Part shown: in pieces, positions 26,315 through 34,702 of the stretch | Layout of the letters: each line of letters starts with the position of its first letter | Numbering within the stretch: the stretch's first letter is position 1 | Assembly (NCBI RefSeq): GCF_009906855.1 | Contig: NZ_CP047650.1 | Location: 1,798,001 to 1,862,000, forward strand | DNA length: 64,000 nt | From: Xylophilus rhododendri | GTDB lineage: Bacteria > Pseudomonadota > Gammaproteobacteria > Burkholderiales > Burkholderiaceae_C | Reading direction: 5' to 3' | The notes under the pieces: model-generated | What the model saw: only the letters and a program-made list of their open reading frames with translations | Databases searched by the model: none | What the model was told of the DNA's origin: nothing | Made by a program: the position numbers and the translations under genes

Positions 26315-26529
26315 GCGGCCCGCTCCCCGACAAGGCCGCGCAGGAGCGCTATGTGGACGCCACCGCCGCGCTCATCGGCCTGCCGCTGGCGGCGGACCAC
26401 CGCCCCGGCGTGCTCGGCTTCTTCGCCCTGGCCGCCTCCATGGCCGCGGCCATCGAGGCGGTGCCGCTGACGCCGCACGACGACTCGCCGATGCGTTTCG
26501 AACCCGTTTCCCCGCGCGAGGCCGCATGA
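26311..26529 (+). CDS. atzG: AtzG-like small subunit (DUF4089) of 1-carboxybiuret hydrolase
   Basis: 72 aa, easily missed. It starts in the ATPase stop and ends within the atzE start, both 4-nt overlaps. The sequence ([20 protein letters not shown], then [17 protein letters not shown]) matches the DUF4089/AtzG pattern of two helices followed by an extended tail. Known AtzG is a GatC-like partner needed for stability and activity of AtzE. Gene order AtzG-AtzE is the same as in cyanuric acid degraders and in the hpxX-hpxY pair of oxalurate clusters. Confidence 0.85.
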   Translation: MSGPLPDKAAQERYVDATAALIGLPLAADHRPGVLGFFALAASMAAAIEAVPLTPHDDSPMRFEPVSPREAA

Positions 26530-27929
26530 CCCAGGCCACCGAACTCCTGCTGGGCGACGCGGCCGGCATGGCCGCCGCGGTGCGTGCCGGACAGATCAGC
26601 GCCACCGCCCTGGTCCAGGCCAGCCTGGACCGCATCGCCGCCACCGACGGCAGCGTCAACGCCTTCACCGCCCTGGTGCAGGAACGGGCGCTGACCCGCG
26701 CCTGGATGCTCGACCATGCGGGCGCGAGCCAGAAGGCCAAGCCCCTGTTCGGCGTGCCCTTCGCGGTGAAGAACCTGTTCGACGTCGAAGGCATGCCCAC
26801 GCTGGCCGGCTCGAAGATCGAACGCGCCAGTCCGCCGGCCGGGCAGGATGCCCTGCTGGTCAGGCGCCTGGAGGATGCCGGCGCGGTGCTGGTCGGCGCC
26901 CTCAACATGGACGAGTACGCCTACGGCTTCACCACCGAGAACAGCCACGAAGGCCCGGTGCACAACCCGCACGACCTGGCACGCATCGCGGGCGGCTCCT
27001 CCGGCGGCTCGGCGGCGGCGGTGGCGGCCGGCCAGGTGCCGCTGACACTCGGCTCGGACACCAACGGCTCGATCCGTGTGCCCGCATCGCTGTGCGGCAT
27101 CTTCGGCCTGAAGCCCACCTTCGGCCGGCTGCCACGTACGCGCACCTACCCCTTCGTCTCCAGCCTGGACCACCTGGGCCCCTTCGCCCGCAGCACCCGC
27201 GACCTGGCCCTGGCCTACGACGCGATGCAGGGCCACGACGCGGGCGACCCCGGCTGCGCCAGGCGCGAGGCCCAGCCCGTCTCCGCCCTGCTGGATGCGG
27301 GCACCACCGGCCTGCGCATCGGCATCCTCGGCGGCTGGTTCCAGGACCGCGCCGGACCCGAGGCCCGCGCCGCCGTCGCCCGGGTCGCCGAGGCACTGGG
27401 CGCGCGCGAGACGGTCGAGCTGCCGCTGGTGGAAGCCGGCCGCGCCGCCGCCTTCCTCATCACCAATGCGGAAGGCGCCGCGCTGCACCTGGACGACCTG
27501 CGCCAGCGCGCCGCCGATTTCGAACCCCTGTCGCGCGACCGCTTCCTGGCCGGCGCCCTGCTGCCCGCCGCCTGGATCGCCCGCGCCCAGCGGGTGCGCC
27601 AGCAATATGCCGAGGCCGCCGCCCGGGTCTTCGAACGCTTCGACATCCTGCTCGCGCCCTCCACACCCTGCCCGGCCACCACCATCGGCCAGGAGTTCTT
27701 CGACATCGGCGGCCAGCCGCTGCAGGTGCGGCCCAATATGGGGCTGCTGACCCAGCCGATCTCCTGCATCGGCCTGCCGGTCTGCTCGGTGCCGGTGTGG
27801 GGCGCGCACGAACGCCTGCCCATCGGTGTGCAACTGATCGCCGCGCCCTGGCGCGAAGACCTGGCGCTGCGTGTCTCCGCCTTCCTGGAGGAGGCCGGCA
27901 CGGTCTATGCACCGGTGGCGCCCCTGTGA
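26526..27929 (+). CDS. atzE: AtzE-family amidohydrolase (1-carboxybiuret hydrolase, catalytic subunit)
   Basis: 467 aa, amidase-signature enzyme. The predicted catalytic triad is Lys82 (FAVKNLFD), Ser158 ([10 protein letters not shown]) and Ser182 ([10 protein letters not shown]). The paired upstream AtzG-like gene and the downstream AtzH-like gene distinguish it from ordinary amidases or GatA. Known AtzE deaminates 1-carboxybiuret to 1,3-dicarboxyurea. The close relative HpxY of oxalurate metabolism is the main alternative; the operon's AtzF favours a ureide substrate. Confidence 0.85.
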   Translation: MTQATELLLGDAAGMAAAVRAGQISATALVQASLDRIAATDGSVNAFTALVQERALTRAWMLDHAGASQKAKPLFGVPFAVKNLFDVEGMPTLAGSKIERASPPAGQDALLVRRLEDAGAVLVGALNMDEYAYGFTTENSHEGPVHNPHDLARIAGGSSGGSAAAVAAGQVPLTLGSDTNGSIRVPASLCGIFGLKPTFGRLPRTRTYPFVSSLDHLGPFARSTRDLALAYDAMQGHDAGDPGCARREAQPVSALLDAGTTGLRIGILGGWFQDRAGPEARAAVARVAEALGARETVELPLVEAGRAAAFLITNAEGAALHLDDLRQRAADFEPLSRDRFLAGALLPAAWIARAQRVRQQYAEAAARVFERFDILLAPSTPCPATTIGQEFFDIGGQPLQVRPNMGLLTQPISCIGLPVCSVPVWGAHERLPIGVQLIAAPWREDLALRVSAFLEEAGTVYAPVAPL

Positions 27930-27946
27930 TGTTGCAAAGGCCTTCC

Positions 27947-28327
27947 ATGGAAACCCAGATCAATCTGCCCGAGGTGCTGGCCGAGGTCACCGACGCCTTC
28001 TACCGCTACGAGGACGCGCTGGTGCACAACAAGGTCGAGGTGCTCGACGAACTGTTCTGGGACAGCGTGCACACCCTGCGCTACGGCGCCACCGAGAACC
28101 TCTACGGCTACGCGCAGATCCAGGCCTTCCGCGCCGCCCGGCCCTCGGCCGGCCTGGCGCGCGAGCTGCTGCAGGTGGTGATCACCAGCTACGGCCAGGA
28201 CTTCGCCACCGCCAACTGCGAGTTCCAGCGCATCGGCAGCAGCAGCACCGGCCGCCAGAGCCAGACCTGGATGCGCACCGCGCAGGGCTGGCGGGTGGTC
28301 GCCGCCCATGTCAGCCCGCTGGGCTGA
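27947..28327 (+). CDS. atzH: AtzH/HpxZ-like protein (DUF3225, SnoaL-like fold)
   Basis: 126 aa from ATG 27947, supported by AAAGG 6 nt upstream; an ATG overlapping the atzE stop (27929) is in frame but lacks such a site. The sequence ([49 protein letters not shown]) is a NTF2/SnoaL-like DUF3225 protein. The AtzH homologue was reported as a 1,3-dicarboxyurea deaminase giving allophanate; HpxZ is its relative in oxalurate clusters. It would link AtzE to AtzF here. Confidence 0.83.
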   Translation: METQINLPEVLAEVTDAFYRYEDALVHNKVEVLDELFWDSVHTLRYGATENLYGYAQIQAFRAARPSAGLARELLQVVITSYGQDFATANCEFQRIGSSSTGRQSQTWMRTAQGWRVVAAHVSPLG

Positions 28328-28352
28328 CCCTGAAGCACCCGACGAGGCCCGC

Positions 28353-29030
28353 ATGACCACCATCGAAGACGCCCAACCCTTCGCCTTCCGCTTCGACCCG
28401 GCGCACACCGCCCTGGTCATCATCGACATGCAGCGCGACTTCATCGAGCCCGGCGGTTTCGGCGAGACCCTGGGCAACGACGTCTCCCTGCTCGAAGCCA
28501 TCGTGCCCGCCTGCCGCTCGGTGCTGCTGGCCTGGCGCGCGGCCGGCGGCCTGGTGGTGCACACCCGCGAATCGCATGCGGCGGACCTGTCGGACTGCCC
28601 GCCCGCCAAGCTCAACCGCGGCGAGCCGCGCCTGCGCATCGGCGACGCCGGTCCCATGGGCCGCATCCTGATCGCCGGCGAGCCGGGCAACCAGATCATC
28701 CGGGCGCTGGCGCCCGTGCCGGGCGAATGGGTGATCGACAAGCCCGGCAAGGGCGCCTTCTACGCCACCGGCCTGCACGAGCGGCTGCAGATCCGCGGCG
28801 TGCGCCAGCTGATCTTCATGGGCGTGACCGCCGAGGTCTGCGTGCAGACCAGCATGCGCGAGGCCAACGACCGGGGCTACGACTGCCTGCTGCTGGAAGA
28901 CTGCACCGAGAGTTATTTCCCCGCCTTCAAGGCCGCCACGCTGGAGATGGTGCGGGCCCAGGGCGGCATCGTGGGCTGGACGGCCGGCAGCGAATCGCTC
29001 TTGACCGCCCTGGCAGGCGGGACAAGCTGA
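28353..29030 (+). CDS. Isochorismatase-fold cysteine amidohydrolase (triuret or biuret hydrolase type)
   Basis: 225 aa from ATG 28353. The predicted Asp25 (IIDMQRDF), Lys130 (DKPGKGAF) and Cys163 ([10 protein letters not shown]) form the cysteine-hydrolase triad. The family includes biuret hydrolase BiuH, triuret hydrolase TrtA and ureidoacrylate hydrolase RutB. DKPGKGAF and the operon context (AtzG, AtzE, AtzH, AtzF) point to a biuret/triuret-type substrate. A triuret hydrolase would make 1-carboxybiuret, the AtzE substrate; a biuret hydrolase would make allophanate directly. I cannot choose from sequence alone. Confidence 0.75.
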   Translation: MTTIEDAQPFAFRFDPAHTALVIIDMQRDFIEPGGFGETLGNDVSLLEAIVPACRSVLLAWRAAGGLVVHTRESHAADLSDCPPAKLNRGEPRLRIGDAGPMGRILIAGEPGNQIIRALAPVPGEWVIDKPGKGAFYATGLHERLQIRGVRQLIFMGVTAEVCVQTSMREANDRGYDCLLLEDCTESYFPAFKAATLEMVRAQGGIVGWTAGSESLLTALAGGTS

Positions 29031-29047
29031 GCGACTACCATTTCCCG

Positions 29048-29776
29048 GTGCCCGCCTCCTCTCCCGTGACACCCGCTGCGCCCAAGGCCGAGACGGCCGC
29101 GTTTCGTTCGCGGGCGGACGATACCTACGCGCTGCTCAAGCGCGACATCGCCGAATTCCGGCTGTTGCCGGGCGACCGGTTCACCGAGGGCGAGGTCAGC
29201 GAGCGGCTGGGCGTCTCGCGCACGCCTGTGCGGCAGGCGCTGTTCCGGCTGCAGCAGGAGGGTTTCGTCGAGGTGCTGTTCCGCGCCGGCTGGCGGGTGC
29301 TGCCCTTCGACTTCGACGAGTTCGAGCAGCTCTACGACCTGCGGCTGGTGCTGGAGACCACGGCCGTGGCCCGGCTCTGCGAGGATGCCCCTCGGGTCGA
29401 CCATGCCCGGCTGCAGGCCCTGGCCGCGATCTGGCTGGTGCCGGTGGAAGCGCGCAGCACCGATACCGCGCAGGTGTCGGGCTGGGACGAGGAGTTCCAC
29501 TGCGAGCTGGTGGCGGCCGCGGGCAACGGGCCGATGACGCGGGTGCATCGGGACATCACCGACCGCATCCGCATCATCCGGCGGCTGGACTTCACCCAGC
29601 AGCCGCGCATCACGGCCACCTACGACGAGCATGCGCAGATCCTTCATGCGATCCTGGCGCGGCGCGGCAAGCAGGCGGCGCTGCTGCTGCGCAGTCATAT
29701 CGAAACCAGCCAGGCGGAGGTGCGCAAGATCACGCTGCACCAGGTTTATCTGGCTCGCCAAGGAGGACGGACTTGA
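29048..29776 (+). CDS. GntR-family regulator (FCD subfamily)
   Basis: About 242 aa. The winged helix (YALLKRDIAEFRLLPGDRFT, VSERLGVSRTPVRQALFRLQ) and the helical FCD effector domain (FEQLYDLRLVLETTAVARLC, DEEFHCELVAAAGNGPMTRV, HILAR-like end) are clear. No ATG is available; GTG 29048 or GTG 29066 are the only plausible in-frame starts, and neither has a strong ribosome site. It lies 17 bp after the amidohydrolase and probably senses a pathway intermediate. Composition becomes G/T rich after its end, towards palindrome 2. Confidence 0.85.
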   Translation: MPASSPVTPAAPKAETAAFRSRADDTYALLKRDIAEFRLLPGDRFTEGEVSERLGVSRTPVRQALFRLQQEGFVEVLFRAGWRVLPFDFDEFEQLYDLRLVLETTAVARLCEDAPRVDHARLQALAAIWLVPVEARSTDTAQVSGWDEEFHCELVAAAGNGPMTRVHRDITDRIRIIRRLDFTQQPRITATYDEHAQILHAILARRGKQAALLLRSHIETSQAEVRKITLHQVYLARQGGRT

Positions 29777-29927
29777 AGATTCTTTTGATGTTGCTGGTGG
29801 TGGGGGCTCTGGGGGGCTGTACGGCTACCGGGTCTTCGTCGTCGCGGGGGGCGTCTTCGGGGGTGGTGGGGGTCGGGTTGAGGTGTTTGGGGATATTGAT
29901 GCGGGGGTGGGGCGGGTTTCTCGCTGA
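29773..29927 (+). pseudogene. Small lipoprotein-like gene, apparently frameshifted
   Basis: A TTG start at 29773 overlaps the GntR stop and opens MKILLMLLVVGALGGC, a convincing lipoprotein signal with lipobox GALGGC. In that frame the sequence soon becomes Gly/Val-rich and ends at an unrelated stop near 29937. In another frame the downstream part reads VEVFGDIDAGVGRVSR then stop at 29925-29927. That ending resembles, from memory, short Burkholderiales lipoproteins ending in VYGxIDxGV. A one-base indel in the G-runs around 29850-29875 would join the halves. It may be a real frameshift or a sequencing error. Confidence 0.35.
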
Positions 29928-29965
29928 TCTGGTTTGAATCTTTTTTGGGGTTCTGTTTCCCCGTT

Positions 29966-30600
29966 GGGGGGCGGTTCTCCTGCGGAGGGCGGAGCTGGGG
30001 CTGCGCGCCCCAGACCGCGCTCACTTTCTTTGCTTCGCCAAAGAAAGTAAGCAAAGAAAGGCGACCCGACACCCGAGGCCCTTCGGGCACCGCTGCGGTA
30101 CTCGCAAAGGCGGGTCCACGACAACTCGCCTTCGGCTCAAACAGGTCGTGGCCCTGATCCGCCTTTGCTCCGTTCCTCGCTCTCGGGCTCACGGGACCCG
30201 GATACGGGGACAGCGGCTGCTTCGCAGCGCAACGGGCCGTCGCTGCGCTCGGCCCACGCTGAAATGCGGCCGATGCCAAAGGGCGGGTATTCAATCAGAG
30301 GCCGAGCGAAGCGACGGCCCGTCGCCCTGCGAAGCAGTGGCTGCCCCCGCTCCCCGGGTCCCGTCTGCGGGTGAGTGAGGAGCGCAGCAAAAGCGGATCA
30401 GGGCCACGACCTGTTTGAGCGAAGCGAGTTGTCGTGGACCCCGCTTTTGCGAGCACCGCAGCGTGCCCCCTCCGAAGGAGGGGGACTCCCGCAGCCGGGT
30501 CGCCTTTCTTTGCTTACTTTCTTTGGCGAAGCAAAGAAAGTGAGCGCGGTCTGGGCGCGCAGCCCCAGCCCCGCCCTCCGCAGAGGAGAACCACCCCTCC
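29966..30600. repeat. Giant imperfect palindrome 2 between convergent genes
   Basis: Left arm about 29966-30255, right arm about 30296-30600, loop about 40 nt. The arms are near-identical when read on opposite strands, e.g. CTGCGGAGGGCGG, GCTCACTTTCTTTGCTTCGC, GTCCACGACAACTCGC, CAAACAGGTCGTGGCCCTGA. Each arm contains a perfect hairpin ACTTTCTTTG-CTTCGC-CAAAGAAAGT, the counterpart of the hairpin in palindrome 1. The element separates the GntR operon (+) from the MFS gene (-), whose open frame runs through the right arm. Similar repeats are, to my knowledge, scattered in Xanthomonas and Comamonadaceae genomes. Confidence 0.92.
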
Positions 30601-31814
30601 GCCAGGAGACAAACAACATCAATGCGGCACCCGCTGCACATGCCCCTCCCCCTCTCCAGCCCCCGCACCGCCCGAGTCCCACAGGCCACAACCCCACCCA
30701 CCATCCAGAAGATCCCCCCAATCCCCAACACAGCCCCCGCAGCACCAAACACGATAGGCACAGCCACACTGGAAGCATTGATGAACATCAGCCGCAAGCC
30801 CAGCGCCTCCCCCTGCCGGGAAGGCGGCGTGATGTGGTGCAGCATGCTCATCACCATCGGCTGCACAGCCCCCAGCGCAAAGCCCAGCAGCACGGAACAC
30901 AGCCCCATCAGCAGCGCAGTAGGCAACAGCGGATACACAGCGAACAGCACCGCGGTGCTGAGGGTGGACACGGTGATCACATCCCGCTCATCCCGCCCCG
31001 CCGTCAACACCGGCAGCACGATGCGGATCGCAGCAGCCGCGATGGCGAACGCCCCCAGGATGGTCCCGATGGTCGAAGCACCCAGCCCCCGCTCGTGGCC
31101 CAGCAGGGGCACGACGAAGGCATGCACATCCCAGCTCGAAGACTGCAGCCAGTTGCAGAACAGCAGCCGCCGGAACATCGGCGCGCGCAGCAGGTCGATC
31201 GCCCGGTTGGGCTTGCCCTCGGCATCCACCGACGGCGGCTCGCTGGCCAGCTCGGTCACATCCCGCGCCAGGTACCAGGCCAGCAGCGGCAGCAGCGCCA
31301 TCACCACGAAACAGATGCGGAAACCCCAGAGGTCGCTGGGTGTGGCCCCCGCATGGTCGATCAGCATGCCGGCGCAGAAAGGGCCGATGAAGTTGCCCAC
31401 CGCCGGCGCGATGGCCAGCCAGCTGAAGGCCTGCTTGAGCTGCGCCGCACCGGTGGCCGCGCGGCCGACATGGCGCTGCAGCGCGATCACGACCACGCCG
31501 GTGCCGCCGCCGGTCAGCAAGGCCGCCACGCAGAACGCGGGAAACACCGGCAGCAGCGCCGCCAGGCCCGCGCCGGCGCAGGAGGCGATGGCCGCCAGGG
31601 TGACCGGCAGGCGCACGCCGTGCCGGTCGGCGAAGCGGCCGGCGGGCAGCGCCAGGAAGACCTGGGTCAGCGCGAACAGGGCTACCAGGATGCCGACCGA
31701 GGCGGCGCTGTAGCCCTGCTGCAGCGCCAGCAGCGGCACCGCCAGGCGCGTGCCCGCCATGGTCGAATGGATGAAGACCTGGATCGGGATGACACGCGCT
31801 AGTTGGGAGCTCAT
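30291..31814 (-). CDS. MFS transporter whose frame reads through palindrome 2
   Basis: 507 aa as an open frame, but only about the first 385 residues are transporter: twelve hydrophobic segments starting IPIQVFIHSTMAGTRLAVPL, with the MFS loop motif GRFADRHGVRLP near residue 60. The last ~115 residues (for example AHFLCFAKESKQRKATRLRE) are translated repeat and probably not functional. Another frame ends at 30619, right before the palindrome, so an indel may have removed the native stop. Substrate unknown. The 3' part is strongly skewed: plus-strand 30661-30720 holds C34 A15 G8 T3. Confidence 0.8.
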   Translation of the reverse strand: MSSQLARVIPIQVFIHSTMAGTRLAVPLLALQQGYSAASVGILVALFALTQVFLALPAGRFADRHGVRLPVTLAAIASCAGAGLAALLPVFPAFCVAALLTGGGTGVVVIALQRHVGRAATGAAQLKQAFSWLAIAPAVGNFIGPFCAGMLIDHAGATPSDLWGFRICFVVMALLPLLAWYLARDVTELASEPPSVDAEGKPNRAIDLLRAPMFRRLLFCNWLQSSSWDVHAFVVPLLGHERGLGASTIGTILGAFAIAAAAIRIVLPVLTAGRDERDVITVSTLSTAVLFAVYPLLPTALLMGLCSVLLGFALGAVQPMVMSMLHHITPPSRQGEALGLRLMFINASSVAVPIVFGAAGAVLGIGGIFWMVGGVVACGTRAVRGLERGRGMCSGCRIDVVCLLAEGWFSSAEGGAGAARPDRAHFLCFAKESKQRKATRLRESPSFGGGTLRCSQKRGPRQLASLKQVVALIRFCCAPHSPADGTRGAGAATASQGDGPSLRSASD

Positions 31815-31871
31815 GGAATTGGTTTGTCTCTGATTTTTTTGGGGAGAAGTCTCGGCGCGAAGGTGGCGGGC

Positions 31872-33236
31872 TCAGCCGCTCAGGGGCGGCAGTCCGCTGT
31901 GCTCCGGCGGGCCGGTGGGCAGAAGGTCCGGGTCCGGCAGCGCGCCTTCGAGTGCGTTCTGCGAAAAGCTTTTGGTCGGCTTCACGCCCAGTTCCCGCAG
32001 GCGTTCGGCCTGGGCGATGGCATTGCCGCGTCCGGCCTTCAGGCGCTTGAAGGCTTCGCCGTAGGACTTCTGCGCCCGGTCCAGCGACTTGCCGATCTCC
32101 TCCAGGTCGCCGACGAAGGCGGACAGCTTGTCGTACAGGTCGGCGCCGCGCCGGGCGATTTCCTGGGCATTGCGGTTCTGCTGCTCCTGGCGCCAGAGGT
32201 GGGCCACGGTGCGCACCACGAAGAGCAGGGTCGAGGGGCTGACCAGCAGGACGTTGCGTTTCCAGGCGTCCATGAAGAGCTGCTCGTCCGCGCCCACGGC
32301 CAGCATGAAGGCGGGCTCGATCGGCACGAACATCAGCACGAAGTCGAGCGTCTTCAGGCTGTAGAGCTGCTGGTAGTTGCGCGCGGCCAGGCCCTCGATG
32401 TGGGCGCGCACCGAGGCCAGGTGGCGGCGCTGGGCGATGGCGCGGGCCTCGTCGGTCTCGGCGGCCACGCATTCCTCGTAGGCGAGGAGCGAGACCTTGG
32501 CATCGACCACCAGCTTGCGCTCTTCGGGCAGGTGGATGATGACGTCGGGCTGGGCCCGGCTGCCGTCCTCGCGGGTGTGGTTCTGCTGCACGTGGTATTC
32601 GATGCCGCGGCGCAGGCCGGAGGCTTCGAGCACCCGCTCCAGGATCAGCTCGCCCCAGTTGCCCTGGGCCTTGTTGCTGCCCTTCAAGGCATTGGTGAGG
32701 CTGCGCGCCTCTTCGCCGAGCAGCTTGTTCAGGTCCATCAGCTGGCCGACCTGCTGCGACAGGGCCGAGCGCTGCTTGCCTTCGGCATCGTAGAACTGCT
32801 CGACCTTGCCCTGGAAGTCCGCCAGGCGCAGGCGCAGCGGGTCGAGCAGGTGGCCCAGGCTGGCCTGGTTCTGCTCGGCGAAGCGTTTGCTCTTTTCTTC
32901 GAGGATGTCGTTGGCCAGGGTCTTGAACTGGTTGGAGAGCTCCTCGCGGGTCTGCTGCAGCAGCTCGATCTTCTCGGCCGACTGCTGGCGTTCGGCGCTC
33001 AGCTGGGTCTGCACGGCGGCCAGGCGGGCCTTGGCCATCGAGAGCTCGGCGCCCAGGCCATCGGCGCGGACCTGCGCCTCGGCCAGGCCGCGGGCGCGTT
33101 CGGTCAGGGTGGCGAGTTCGGCCCGGCTTTCGGCGCGGGCCTCGGCCAGCACCTGGCGGCGTGCCAGCCACCAGCCGGCGCCCAGGCCCAGCAGCAGGGC
33201 CAGGCAGGCGATGAGGGCCGTCAGCGCCGCACTCAT
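31872..33236 (-). CDS. rmuC: DNA recombination protein RmuC homologue
   Basis: 454 aa. An N-terminal membrane anchor (LTALIACLALLLGLGAGWWL) is followed by a long coiled coil (residues ~30-130) and the RmuC nuclease-like domain (GNWGELILERVLEASGLRRG, QPDVIIHLPEERKLVVDAKV, FVPIEPAFMLAV). RmuC limits inversions at short inverted repeats in E. coli. It sits 1.3 kb from a giant inverted repeat here, which may be coincidence. The NhaD-like gene lies 18 bp upstream. Confidence 0.94.
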   Translation of the reverse strand: MSAALTALIACLALLLGLGAGWWLARRQVLAEARAESRAELATLTERARGLAEAQVRADGLGAELSMAKARLAAVQTQLSAERQQSAEKIELLQQTREELSNQFKTLANDILEEKSKRFAEQNQASLGHLLDPLRLRLADFQGKVEQFYDAEGKQRSALSQQVGQLMDLNKLLGEEARSLTNALKGSNKAQGNWGELILERVLEASGLRRGIEYHVQQNHTREDGSRAQPDVIIHLPEERKLVVDAKVSLLAYEECVAAETDEARAIAQRRHLASVRAHIEGLAARNYQQLYSLKTLDFVLMFVPIEPAFMLAVGADEQLFMDAWKRNVLLVSPSTLLFVVRTVAHLWRQEQQNRNAQEIARRGADLYDKLSAFVGDLEEIGKSLDRAQKSYGEAFKRLKAGRGNAIAQAERLRELGVKPTKSFSQNALEGALPDPDLLPTGPPEHSGLPPLSG

Positions 33237-33254
33237 GGGTGTCGTTTCATTCTT

Positions 33255-34673
33255 CTAGAACCAGACCAGGGTGATGAGCGCGAACAGCGGCAGCAGCACC
33301 GCGCAGGACCAGGCCATGTAGCCGAAGAAGCCCGGCATGGCCACGCCCTGGTGTTCGGCGATGGCCTTGACCATCAGGTTGGGCGCATTGCCGATGTAGC
33401 TGAGCGCCCCCATGAACACGGCGCCGGTGGAGATGGCGGCCAGCACCGGCGCCAGGGCGGTCATCAGCGCCTGCGGATCGCCGCCCGCGGTGTGGAAGAA
33501 CACCAGGTAGGTGGGTGCGTTGTCCAGGAAGGCGCTGAGCAGGCCGGTGATCCAGAAGTACATCGCGGGCGCCGGTGTGCCGTCCGCCCGGGTGACCGCC
33601 GCCACCACCGCGCCGAAGGGGCCGTTCGCGCCGGCCTGCAGCATGGCGATGACCGGTGCGATGGTCAGGAAGATGCCGGCGAAGAGCTTGGCCACCTCGG
33701 CCATGGGCGCCCAGGCGAAGCCGTTGTCGTGGTGCACCTGCTTCGGGGTGACCGCCAGCGAGATCAGGGTGACAGCCACCAGGCCCAGGTCGCGCAGCGC
33801 CGCCGCCAGGCTGACCGGCGTGCCGAGGATGTCGAACACCGGCGAGCCCTTCCAGAAGCCGCTCATCAGCACCAGGCCGACGATGGCCAGCAGCAGCGGC
33901 AGGTTCACCAGGCCTTCGAAGCGCAGGCGGGGGGTGTCGGCCGTGGGATCGCGCGGCCGCACGCCGTCGCGCCGCCAGAACCAGCGGTCCACCAGGAAGA
34001 AGACGGCCAGCAGCGCCAGCACCAGGAACAAGGTCTCGGTGAGGATGTGGCGCAGCATCCAGAAGAAGTCCACGCCCTGCAGAAAGCCCAGGAACAGCGG
34101 CGGATCGCCCAGCGGCGTGAGTGCGCCGCCGGCATTGGCGACGATGAAGATGAAGAAGATCACCACATGGGCCTGGCGCGCGCGGTCGTCGTTGGCGCGC
34201 AGCAGCGGGCGCAGCAGCAGCATCGCGGCGCCGGTGGTGCCCATCAGGCTGGCCAGCGCGGCGCCGATCGCCAGCAGACCGGTGTTGAGCGCCGCGCTTC
34301 CGTGCAGGTTGCCACGTACGAAGATGCCGCCGGCCACGGTGTAGAGCGCGGTCAGCAGCACGATGAAGGGCAGGTACTCGGCCAGCAGGGCATGCACCAC
34401 GGTCTGCGCGATGGCGCCACCGCCGAAGACCAGGGCGCAGGGCACGGCGAACAGCAGGGCCCAGGCCGCGGCGATCTTGCCGAAGTGGTGGTGCCAGAAG
34501 GCCGGCGCGATCAGCGGCAGCAGGGCGATCGACAACAACAGGCCGGCGAAGGGCAAGGCCCAGAGCGGCGAGAGGGCGGCACCGTCGAGGGCTGCGGCCT
34601 GGCTGCTGGTGGGCAGCAGCGCCGCCAGGACGGCGGCCGGCCAAAGGGCGCGGGAAAGGGAACTTGTTGGCAT
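33255..34673 (-). CDS. Sodium:proton antiporter / citrate-transporter-family protein (NhaD-like)
   Basis: 472 aa from ATG 34673; a TTG eleven codons earlier overlaps the upstream gene and is less likely. The N-terminus looks like a cleaved signal or first helix (LWPAAVLAALLPTSSQAAAL). About 11-12 membrane segments follow, including NLHGSAALNTGLLAIGAALA, FFIFIVANAGGALTPLGDPP and FLDNAPTYLVFFH. The GGALTPLGDPP and LDNAPTYL repeats mark the ion-transporter superfamily containing NhaD and CitMHS proteins. Transported ion not determinable. Confidence 0.8.
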   Translation of the reverse strand: MPTSSLSRALWPAAVLAALLPTSSQAAALDGAALSPLWALPFAGLLLSIALLPLIAPAFWHHHFGKIAAAWALLFAVPCALVFGGGAIAQTVVHALLAEYLPFIVLLTALYTVAGGIFVRGNLHGSAALNTGLLAIGAALASLMGTTGAAMLLLRPLLRANDDRARQAHVVIFFIFIVANAGGALTPLGDPPLFLGFLQGVDFFWMLRHILTETLFLVLALLAVFFLVDRWFWRRDGVRPRDPTADTPRLRFEGLVNLPLLLAIVGLVLMSGFWKGSPVFDILGTPVSLAAALRDLGLVAVTLISLAVTPKQVHHDNGFAWAPMAEVAKLFAGIFLTIAPVIAMLQAGANGPFGAVVAAVTRADGTPAPAMYFWITGLLSAFLDNAPTYLVFFHTAGGDPQALMTALAPVLAAISTGAVFMGALSYIGNAPNLMVKAIAEHQGVAMPGFFGYMAWSCAVLLPLFALITLVWF

Positions 34674-34702
34674 AGGCCGATCCGGGCGCGGAGCCAGCCG
34701 GA

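Noticed and set aside
30291..30618. C-terminal extension of the MFS transporter as a functional domain
   Set aside because: It is encoded by the palindrome arm and has no fold-like pattern.
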